Shown: in pieces, positions 53,459 to 64,000 of the stretch | Position numbering within the stretch: the first letter of the stretch is position 1 | Layout: each line of letters starts with the position of its first letter | NCBI RefSeq assembly: GCF_016808095.1 | Contig: NC_068972.1 | Coordinates: 5,965,001 to 6,029,000, forward strand | Source of the DNA: Vigna angularis | Lineage: Eukaryota; Streptophyta; Magnoliopsida; Fabales; Fabaceae | Length of the DNA stretch: 64,000 bases | Reading direction: 5' to 3' | Translations under genes and position numbers: made by a program | The notes under the pieces: model-generated | Database searches by the model: none | Seen by the model: the letters and a program-made list of their open reading frames with translations, nothing else | What the model was told of the DNA's origin: nothing

Positions 53459-54675
53459 ATTACAACTAGGGATGACAAATAAATTCGCGCCAGCAAATAT
53501 CTGTAACAGGTAGTTAGTATAGCAAGTATTTTAATACCCATTTATAAACGGATTAGGTGTAGGTATTATACTATCCGTACCTGCGGATATCCACTATCCG
53601 CAAAAAATAAAAATAAAAATTTAATTTATATTTTATAAAGTTAAATTTAATTAAAATTAAATTAATTTATATTTTATAAGGTTAAATTTAATTAAAATAA
53701 CATTTTAATTTATATTCAATTTAATTTATATTATATTTTATATATATTTTGTAATTTTATTTAAATTTTATTTTAATAATTTATAAAGGTATATATTTTT
53801 AAATATTTGCGGGTATCTGCGGGTAGAACTGTCAAAACGGGTAATCCGGCTCGACCCAGCTCAGCCCATCACGGGTTGGTCACTTAGTGAGTCAACCCAA
53901 CCGGTCTCACTTATTAGTGAGTTGAAAAAATTTGAACCCGGCTCGATCCACCACGGGTTGGTGGATTAAATGGGTTGACTCATTTAATTATAATTTTTTT
54001 TAAAATAAAAAAATTAAATTTTTTTTAATTCAAATATAAATAAACGTCAAACTAAAATGAAGTTAAAGTCCAAAGATAATTCAAAATAAAAAAATATCAT
54101 ACAATCCAAGAGTAATCCAAAGACATGTACAAAAGCGGACAAATAAGTTTTTAATATTGATAATTTTTGTATCACTTGTCCATTTATAATATTAGAGTCT
54201 TGAATAGATAAATTTATGATACTTTTCTCTTTGAAACATCTTTTTCTTTATCACCATCTACAATATGATGAAAAAATGCCAACTAATAATATTGAAACAC
54301 TAAATAATAAATAATTAAATTAAATTAGGTGCGTTGGTGAACCAATCTTGCTTACCACTGGTTCAACCCGGTGAGCTGGGTTCTAAATGAGTCGGGTTGA
54401 AAACTAACCCGCATAAAAAAATTATATTTTTTTCAAACCCAACCTGGCTCAAACTCGTGATGAGCCAAGTTGGCTCGCGGGTTACAACCCATTTTGACAA
54501 CACTATCCGCGAGTATCCACAAGAATCCGTTAATTTTAAAATATCCGCAAATATTTTTTAAGAGGGTATCCGTACGGGTAACGAGTCGGGTAACGTGTGG
54601 ATTTTTTTTTCGAGTCGAGTTGCGAGTAGGCACTATCCGTGCTTGACCCGACCCGTTGTCATCCCTAATTACAAC
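53459..54675. mobile_element. Non-autonomous hAT element with 8-bp TSD
   Basis: The element spans 53467-54667. Termini TAGGGATGACAA and TTGTCATCCCTA are perfect inverse repeats, and ATTACAAC is duplicated at 53459-53466 and 54668-54675, as expected for hAT. Subterminal regions contain repeated TATCCGC and CGGGTA motifs. There is no transposase. About 680 bp of its length is a second, nested hAT. Confidence 0.9.
53816..54513. mobile_element. Second hAT element nested in the first
   Basis: The nested element spans 53824-54505. It starts TAGAACTGTCAAAACGGGT and ends ACCCATTTTGACAACACTA, and is flanked by TCTGCGGG and TCCGCGAG, an 8-bp duplication with two changes. Inner subterminal motifs include GGCTCGACCC, CACGGGTTGG (twice), AACCCG and GAGTCGGGTTG. 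The 66-codon frame at 54433-54633 crosses its edge and is not a gene. Confidence 0.85.
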
Positions 54676-54749
54676 TAGTAATACACTTTTTGTTCAAAAC
54701 CAATATTGACTTAATTATTAAAATACATTTTGCAGATATCATCCCAATG

Positions 54750-55920
54750 ATGCACTAGTGGAGAAAGAACATTTAATGTCTGTTATTTTGACCTTTTAAC
54801 GTCAGCTCCAGAATCGACGTCTTTGTGGGTGACGTTAATCAAACGTCGGACTCAAACAGGCCCGACGTCTTTATAGACGTCGGTTACTGCATGACCCCGA
54901 CGTCTAAAGGGCTCCATAGATGTCAGACATTGCATTAACTGACGTCTACTGCAGCTCGTGTCTTTGGGTAGCGTAATAACACCTTCTTCCCTTTGCTAGT
55001 TTCGTCATAGAAAAGGTTGCGTCTTTTGGATCTCTTATGACATTTCAACCGAAAACCGAATATGGGTCCTTGCCTACTTCCATTAAAACTGCCAATGAAA
55101 ACGAACGGTGACAATAGAACTAGGCAAGGACCGAAGTTCGGTTTTGGGTTGAAATGCTATAAGACATCAAAAAGACGCAAGCTTTTCTTACGAGGAAACT
55201 AGCAAAGGGAGAATGCGGTACAACGCTACCTAAAGACATGAGAAAAACTGCACCAAAACACAACAAAAACTCATTTTAATCGGTTCAAATGAAAGATAAT
55301 CAACCAAAGACTAATATAATCGAAATAAAAGTATGTTTAAACAGCTCAAAAGAGACAAAAACGCACCTGGAAAAGCAATGCCGTAGAGAGAAAAGGCGAG
55401 AAGGAAGACGATGAAGTGCTCGTAACAGCGAGTTTGATGTCTGATTTAACAGCAAACTAGACGTCGGCTCCCCAGGTGAACTGACGTCTATTATGGACTA
55501 GATGTCGGGGCCCTCACTAATATGACGTCCAAAACAACTTTTCATCAGGCCATTTAGACGTCAGATGGCATGATCCGACGTCTGTACGGTGAAAAGAAAT
55601 AGCTTTTCATCTACCTATCAGACATATACACGTCCGTTAGGAGTGACACCGACGTCTATAATCGAATATAGACGTCGGGGTGGCGGGATCGAACGTCTCT
55701 AAGGCGGAGAAAAATGACTTTTCACCTACCTGTCAGGCATTAAGACGTATGTTAGGAGGGGCCCCGACGTCTATAATATTATAGACGTCGGGGCCCCTCC
55801 TAACAGACGTTTATATGCCTACTTATTTATGAAAATGTCACCGGTCAATAATTTACGTTGGTTATTTTGTGGTCCGACGTCTACGAAGTAACGCTAAAGC
55901 CCAATTCTGCACTAATGATG
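54750..55920. mobile_element. Non-autonomous CACTA (En/Spm) element with 3-bp TSD
   Basis: The element spans 54753-55917. It begins CACTAGTGGAGAAAG and ends CTGCACTAATG (inverse CATTAGTGCAG), with ATG duplicated on both sides (54750-54752, 55918-55920). About fifteen GACGTC sites fill both subterminal regions, the pattern of CACTA subterminal transposase-binding repeats. The middle, about 54952-55250, is an inverted repeat with arms of roughly 120 bp. There is no transposase. Confidence 0.85.
55750..55805. repeat. Perfect 56-bp palindrome within the CACTA element
   Basis: TGTTAGGAGGGGCCCCGACG leads to a centre ATAAT/ATTAT, after which the exact inverse follows. No spacer and no mismatch over 28+28 bp. 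It contains two GACGTC sites and could form a cruciform. Confidence 0.95.
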
Positions 55921-56109
55921 GTTAGTACTATTGAAACTTTGAAGAATCAAACAAACAAAAAATTAAAAAATCCAAAAACCAAAACATCAAAAAGATAAAA
56001 ATTTCGATCAATTATATAAAAAACTGACATTTTTTTTAATTAATAAAATATTTTTCTTATCACATATATTTATCTCTAACTCTCTCATTTAGAAATTAAA
56101 AAAAACTCT

Positions 56110-57640
<1,531 letters not shown>

Positions 57641-57644
57641 TTTT

Positions 57645-58430
57645 ATATCAATTTTAGTAAAAATTTATTTATCTTATTAACTTTTATTAAGTTTGAATCA
57701 TATATTAATTTTTTATTAATTATTTTTATGTTTAAATTATTTAATTAATTTTCTTTCATATATTTTTATTTTATTTTTTTCATTAGTTGAAGTTGACGTC
57801 TTATTTATGTGAACACAAATATAAATTATTTTTCAGTAATTTATTAAATAATCAACTAATTAAAATTATAAAAAAATAAAATTTAAAATGAAAAAAATAT
57901 TTTTTAAAAAGTATTTAGTATTTTAAATATAAATTATTCTTTAATAATAAGTATATTAAAAAAATGTTAGAATGTTTTTAATAATGGTTAATATGTTATA
58001 AAAATAATATAGAAATATATTTTTAGGACAAATCAATTCAAAAATGAAATAAATAGATAAAAATAGAACGAAGAAAAAATTATATAAAAAAACAAAATTA
58101 GCAATGTCACTTAACTAAAAAAATCAAATTTTTGGATATTTATCACCAAAATAAATATGAATGGTAGAATAATTTTTTTAACATTTTATTTTCCTATATA
58201 ATAATATAATAGATAATAAATAATAAATGAATCATTTCCACTTTTAATTTTTATGTAAATTGTTTGTTTTTATCAAATTTTAAAAAACTAATCTATCTGT
58301 ATAGAACATAAAATAATATTTCCAAATCTCCGTTAGTTATTATGTGGTTGGGGAATAAAAAAGATAAAATTCGGGAATACTTCGCAAAACATAGAAAGAT
58401 AAGGGGCATTTAGGCAGAAAAGAAAAATTG
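57645..58430. other. AT-rich sequence upstream of the SR gene
   Basis: Nothing recognised until the TATA box at 58433. Confidence 0.45.
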
Positions 58431-58432
58431 AT

Positions 58433-58444
58433 TCTATATATAGG
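58433..58444 (+). promoter_or_regulatory. TATA box of the SR protein gene
   Basis: TCTATATATAGG in a less AT-rich promoter setting; transcription start is inferred near 58470. The first exon (5'UTR, to 58767) ends in a GTAAGT donor. A 5'UTR intron runs to the CAG at 59126. Confidence 0.6.
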
Positions 58445-59131
58445 TATTTTCCTGAGATCCGCATCTTTGTCTTGGTCAACCCAAAAAATATCTGTTACTC
58501 TCTGCTCTGCTTAGGGTTCCAGCCCAATACTTATCTTTCTCATGCAAGGTGATCCATTGTTTTCCGATTCATTCGATTCCATCTCCAAATTTCATGTTTC
58601 CTCTGGGTTTCTCACTCAAGGTTATTTCTTTGCTTTCTTTCAACTTTTAGGAAAAACCAAGATCTGAGATCTGGAACCCAAATTCAAGTTCTCGATCCAC
58701 TGTTACACTCTGTTCTTTGAGATTTTTTGCCAGCCAATCGAGTTTGAATCCTTTCTGTTCTACAAAGTAAGTTTTAATTTTTTTTTCTGCTACTTTGTAT
58801 GCCCATTTTCTCTCCATTAATTAAATTTAATCCCTTTGTATTTTCTTTTTTAGATTTTAGATGTATTAGCCTATATTTAAAATTTTCGGAAGGTCAGATT
58901 GTATGTGTCTAAATATTCATAAGTTGTCTTTTTATTATTCACGTGGTTTAGTGATGGATGTGGTGGTGTTGAAAGTTCTAATGTATGTATAGGTTCATTA
59001 TTCCCTTGTATACATTGCAGCATAACAATATTATATTATACTTGTAATTTTTGTATGTTTTTTATTATTTATGCTTATTCATGTTTGTACATGGTGACTT
59101 CAAGTGTTTTTTTAACCTGCGTTCAGGGAAG

Positions 59132-62072
59132 ATGAAGCCTATTTTCTGTGGAAACTTTGAATATGATGCCCGGCAGTCAGAGTTGGAGCGGCTTTTTAGA
59201 CGATATGGGAAGGTTGACAGGGTGGATATGAAGTCTGGTAAGTTTTTTCTTTTTTAGTTCTCTTTTGTATATGTTAGGGTGGACGAGTTATTAGTTTCCA
59301 TTTTTTTCTTCTTTTTTTTTCTCTCGTTGGGATTGAGTGGGGATTATCCTGGATTCAATATTTGAGGTTAAACACGAACTTTTAGATGTAAATTACTTAT
59401 ATGGTTTACAATGAATCGTCAAGCTTATATATAACATAAAATCTTGAAAGTTTTAAAGACGGATTTTCTTTGAGCAGATTGTAATTGTAGACATTGACTT
59501 TATTGTGTGATAGCTATTTATTTTTCGTGAGTTTTAGATTTGATTGTGGCGTCGTGTGGTTGGGAACTGTGTACTGAATTAATAACTATATGTTTTTTCA
59601 ATTCAATTATTAAATGTAAATTGTGTTATATTTATATATTCTCCAGAGAAATTCAAACTCAGGAAGAGTAATTTGGTCTAGAATGAAAACTGTCCTGTTA
59701 ACTGGTAGTAAATTTTTACAATAACCAATTGGTTGATTTATAATTCAAACGTTTAACTTGTCAAATGGAGAAGTATCTCAATCATTGTCAACCTTAACAT
59801 TAAGTTCAAGAGGGGAGTAAGTAAACATCCGCAAGTTGCACGTTTGCAATCCGACCTATAAGACACTCAGCAGCATGGGAGCAGCACTTTTGACAACCCG
59901 TGGTTCAGACACTACATGGTGTCTTGCTGGTGATTCTGTTTCAGGAGTTGGACCTTGGTGTACAGCTTCTGGTTGAGCATTTGTGGGGGATCAAGATATT
60001 TTTAAGTAAAAAAATCATCTTTTTTGGTAGCATCGACCCCCATACTCAACGTTTTCTTTGACGCAGGATTATCTTGGCATATCCATTTTCTCCCAAGCTA
60101 ATGGATGGGCTTGTCCGAAATCCATTTCCTGCCTGTGATGCACATCTTCTTTTAATGAAGAATTGTTCAATTTGATCCGCAATGACACACCTGTTCCACG
60201 TATTCATCAGTCACATTTGCCTTTCAATTTTTGTGCCTTTGCCCAGCCCTCTTTTGGACATGTTTCGAGGTTGAAATATTGCCAACCTCACAGGAGAGGC
60301 AGCAGAATGGATGGAGAAGGCACTCATTTTCCATTGACCCTCATGAGACATACACTTTTGGGTTCTTGTTCTTGACATCAATTTGTTTACTTATCAAGGT
60401 CTGTTGCTAATTCTATTGGTCAAATTAGTTTATAAAATAAGGAGGTTTGCCAAAATTTTTATTTCCGAGCAGTGTTGATTGTGCATGGCAGAAAGGCCCG
60501 TTATCACATCAGACGTCAAGTGTTTGTTGATTGGTGTAATGGACAGAAACGTCTCATTTCAGTTTTTTGATAAGTTTAATTTAGTACCTAAGTGAGAAAA
60601 GTTTACATGATCTGTAGGATTTGCTTTTATCTATATGGAAGATGAAAGAGATGCTGAGGCTGCTATTCGTGCTCTTGATCGAATTGAATTTGGTCGTAAG
60701 GGACGAAGACTCCGTGTGGAATGGACAAAGGTAACACATAATTAGTCTCTTTGGGTTAAAGTGTTGTTTTGATCCATTATGTTTTCATGACCGACTCACA
60801 TACTGTGTTGCAGCATGAACGTGGTGTTAGAAGGCCATCTAGTTCAAGAAGATCTTCAGCTAATGGGAGGCCATCAAAGACCTTGTTTGTAATTAATTTT
60901 GATACATACCATACCAGAACAAGGGACTTAGAGAGGCACTTTGAACCGTATGGTAAGATAGTCAGTGTTAGGATCAGAAGGAATTTTGCTTTTGTTCAGT
61001 ATGAATCGGAGGATGATGCTAGCAGAGCACTGGAAGCTACAAATATGAGGTAATTTAATGTAATTGGATATTTATTTTGGTAAAATCATTTTTGTTGCAG
61101 AATTCTTCTTTCAAATCTGTCATTAGCCTCTAGTGAATGCATGATTACTGTCAAGAGATTTGACATTTTTGCTCGGTCTTTCTGTATATCTGTATACTTT
61201 AGCAAGTTTTAGTTTAACGAATAAATGATGTTTATCGTGTTAATTTTAACTTCCCAATATATTTGATAATTGGCTTGTTACCATTGTTATTAACAGTTTT
61301 TTTTAAACAGTAAGTTACTGGATCGAGTAATTTCAGTTGAATTTGCTGTAAAAGATGATGATGATAGGAGAAATGGATATAGCCCTGAGAGAGGCCGTGA
61401 TCGTCAGCGTGATAGAAGCCGTGATGGAAGAAGATCCCTTAGTCCTTATAGGAGAGAAAGAGGTAGTCCTGATTACGGTCGTGGGCCCAGTCCATATCAG
61501 AGAGAGAGGGGAAGTCCTGACTATGGCCGTGACCGAAGCCGTAGCAGAAGCCCCCCTAGAAGGGAGCCAGCTAGCCCTGCATATGGACGTAGAAGCCCCA
61601 GTCCATATAGAAGAGAAAGGGAGGGTTCTGATCCTGTTAGGGACTCCAGCCGCAGTCCTTATCACAAAGAGCGAGGGAGAACTGACCATGCCATTTCTCC
61701 TTCTCATAGTCCTGAAGAAAGAGGGAGAACAAGTCCTCAAAATGGTCGTGGTTCTAGCCATAGTCCTCGTGATACTGAGAAGATTAGCCCTGAAAATGGA
61801 CATGGCTCTGGAAGTCCCGATGAAAAAGGGAATGCCAGCCCTTACAATGGTTATGGAAGGAGCCCAAATACCGTGCCTGATGCTAGGGACAGTCCTAACT
61901 ACGGTGGTCCTGAAAGTCCGATGCATGAAAGATATCGCAGGTTTGCAAACTTATTTGTTTGAGAGTTTGTTATTACTGCTTATTTTCTCCTGTCTCTCTA
62001 GTTTGTTATCTTCATCGTTTTAAATGTGTTCAATTTTTATAATACAGCCAGTCTCCCCCTGCGGACGAATGA
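59132..62072 (+). CDS. RS40: Plant SR splicing factor, RS40/RS41-type (RS subfamily)
   Basis: Coding exons 59132-59237, 60618-60730, 60814-61049, 61311-61940 and 62048-62072 give 369 residues, with all junctions in frame. It is a nuclear speckle protein that binds pre-mRNA and helps select splice sites. RRM1 (residues 1-73) has RNP2 PIFCGNF and RNP1 [11 protein letters not shown]2 (about 97-165) has TLFVINFD and NFAFVQYE. The C-terminal half (from about 175) is Arg/Ser-rich with repeated [18 protein letters not shown] units and SRSRSPPRR. The plant-specific RS subfamily has two RRMs and no zinc knuckle, which fits; the split between RS40 and RS41 is not resolved. The ATG lies 5 bp after the acceptor of the 5'UTR intron. 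Intron 2 is 1,380 bp, far longer than the others, as in Arabidopsis RS genes where it is alternatively spliced. Confidence 0.93.
59945..60005 (+). other. Candidate poison exon in SR gene intron 2
   Basis: An acceptor TTCTGTTTCAG is followed by a possible exon with a donor TTTAA/GTAAAA. Joined to exon 1 it reads [10 protein letters not shown] and then meets TGA in frame. A second acceptor, TTTGACGCAG at 60066, gives another frame ending in TAA. Regulated inclusion of such exons in this intron is established for RS-subfamily genes; these exact sites are my inference. Confidence 0.35.
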
Positions 62073-64000
62073 TTTCAGTAGCTGATGGAAGGGCAAACTG
62101 ATTGTAGTTCCTTTTCATGGGTGGACTAAATTTAATTTCAGCAAATTATTTTAGTGCAGTAGTGATAAAGCTCTGAAACTTGTGTTGTTGTGACAACTTC
62201 CTAGTTCTTTATTTATTTGGTTAGTTTAATATTTCTATATCAACTTAGTATTGTAGAATCTTTGTTTACAGTTAAAAAATGGTACTATATCTTTGATCGA
62301 CAACATCGGCTATAATCCTTGTGTGTCCTTCAAGCATTTCAAAATAATTGACTGTGCTATTCCTTGTATGACGGTTGCTGGTTGTGTGTTGGATTGCTGG
62401 GGAAATGTTCCAAGGGTCTGTATTGCTTATTCCATGTATTATTTTGAATGGAGGTCATATCTTTCAGTTGAATCAGCTGAATGAGGGTGGTCGAACTTCG
62501 CTATAACCCTGAAATCCAGTTACTTGGTGGATGCTACAAGAAACAAGTAGAACTGGTATTTTGTTTTGGGGCAGGGGTGTGTTTGGCTGAATTTTTTTAA
62601 TAACTCTAAGTTGGGGACCAGGACATTTTTAGGAAAGTATTTAACTGCGTTGGTATGTCTTACAATTTTAAGTCCATATTGAGTAACTAAGTTTATTCTT
62701 TTGGATATTTAGGAAATGAATGAAGTATTGTACTTGTGTGGACTAAGAAATACAGTGTTTCTACCCAATTAGAGCATCAAACTTTTTCAATGTCGCGGTC
62801 TTGCATCCCAACACGCTGTAAGATAAGAATTGTAAAGTGGATCATAGAACCGTTGAGATATTGGGTGTCACTTTTTATTTTCCAAGAGAAGTTTATTGTG
62901 TTTAACCAGTGAACTGTCAATTTATTGGTGTGAAGATTGTGACAACCAGTGAACCGATACAAATATTAACAGCTATTGATTTGAAAAATACAAGGGATTA
63001 TGGTTTAAAAACGACATAAATAAGCAATCACTCTGTAAAGAAGTTGACTGTGTTGTTATTTAACAAGTTGAATGTTTGAATCCAATTGAATTAAAACAAA
63101 TATATTTTTATTTAACAAGTGGAATGTTTGAATCCAATTGAATTAAAACAAATATATTTAATATTGAGAATGACGTTTTTTGAATTAAAAGAAAACTTGT
63201 TTTGATTCAATTGAAAATAAAGCCTGGTACTGTTTTGAAACGGAAAGAAAAAGATTAAGTTTTGACTGATAATGTTGAGTTTTGCTAGCATAATTTATGC
63301 ATAAATCAGCAAATTTGAATATGCCTAATGGATCATAGGCAATGTTAAAAAGTAGTTTCTAGCGATATTTTGCTCAACAAAAACCAATTTTGCACTTCTA
63401 TTTTGACAGGAGAATTAGTTTACCAAATTTCTCTTCGCAAAATAAATTTTCACTTCAATGCTTAAAAGAAGAGTTACTACCCAAATATTCCAAAAACAAA
63501 CAACTTAAATTTTTTAATACTCCTATATTTTAAATAGCTTTGTTACTTATAGTTTTTATTTATGAGTGTTATACATGTATATTATATATGAATGTAATTG
63601 ATTTGTTAAAAGAAAAATTCATCTAACTATCAAATCAAATAAGATAATGTATCGAATCATGAGATAATATGTATGATTAAATAATTTGAGACTAGCACTG
63701 GTAAAAAAGATGTTATTGTAATTTATAATGTGAGTAATTATGCATGCTCACGAGATATTTAAAGTTTTAATGATAACTTAAGTTAAAGATAAATAGAGGG
63801 AAAATGATAATAGTTATTATCACTTAAGAAAATCACCAATATTATGATAATGATTAGGAATTATACTAAGTTGTCACTTGAAAACATAGTTACTGAGAGT
63901 CTCGATTGTAACAAATATTTTAATTTAATATAGTCTTTTAATGCTATTTTTCTTATACTATATATAAATATTAGGTCAGATAAAATCGTTGTATGAAATT
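62073..64000. other. SR gene 3'UTR and intergenic sequence
   Basis: The 3'UTR probably ends within the first few hundred bases. A 52-bp direct duplication (TAACAAGTTGAATGTTTGAA and on) lies at about 63061-63164. No further gene was recognised; frames at 62293-62484 and 62777-62962 are short and featureless. Confidence 0.45.

Noticed and set aside
60163..60375. 70-codon frame within the SR gene
   Set aside because: It lies inside intron 2, has no domain, and is better explained as part of the alternatively spliced intron.
61333..62023. 197- and 222-codon frames over the SR gene
   Set aside because: They are antisense and shifted frames of the Arg/Ser-rich exon; the true frame continues RRM2 and matches the SR family.

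Overview
The window is nuclear DNA from a dicot plant. The evidence is AT-rich intergenic sequence, GT-AG spliced genes with short AT-rich introns, plant-specific protein families (DREB-type AP2/ERF factors, an RS40/RS41-type SR protein, a plant TraB-domain protein) and plant transposon classes. A legume (Phaseoleae-like) source is my inference from the style of the genes and retroelements; I could not test it. No prokaryotic, organellar or CRISPR features are seen, and no tRNA or rRNA gene was recognised.

Layout. 1-7620 (+): most of a cytosolic/organellar valyl-tRNA synthetase gene; 18 exons are visible and the 5' end lies outside the window. 9262-9867 (-): an intronless DREB1/CBF-type factor with its TATA region and an ACACGTGT box upstream. 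13474-15009: a Mutator-like element with about 420-bp inverted repeats and a 9-bp target duplication, carrying an exon-like fragment. 25501-26112 (-): a second intronless DREB-subfamily factor with a (CAA)n leader. 26500-41870: a gene desert with microsatellites, decayed DNA transposons (hAT, CACTA and MULE ends), a degraded LTR element (about 34.2-35.9 kb) and one possible pseudogene. 41880-44883 (-): a structurally complete, very young, gag-only LTR retrotransposon whose pol region is gone and whose 3' region is a tandem array of hairpin modules. 48361-51400 (+): a seven-exon TraB-domain protein gene. 53467-54667: a hAT element with another hAT nested inside. 54753-55917: a non-autonomous CACTA element rich in GACGTC with a perfect 56-bp palindrome. 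About 56.1-57.6 kb: a large foldback element around a (TA)n core. 58.4-62.1 kb (+): an SR splicing factor gene with a 5'UTR intron and a long intron 2 that holds candidate poison exons.

The five protein genes do not form a pathway: a housekeeping translation enzyme, two stress-type transcription factors, an organelle/membrane TraB protein and a splicing regulator. The two DREB factors both end in an LWSY motif but belong to different subgroups, so they do not look like tandem duplicates.

The best candidate for something under-described is the shared design of the two LTR elements. Next to the polypurine tract each carries tandem units made almost wholly of short palindromes. The arm sequences differ from module to module and from element to element, but stay self-complementary.
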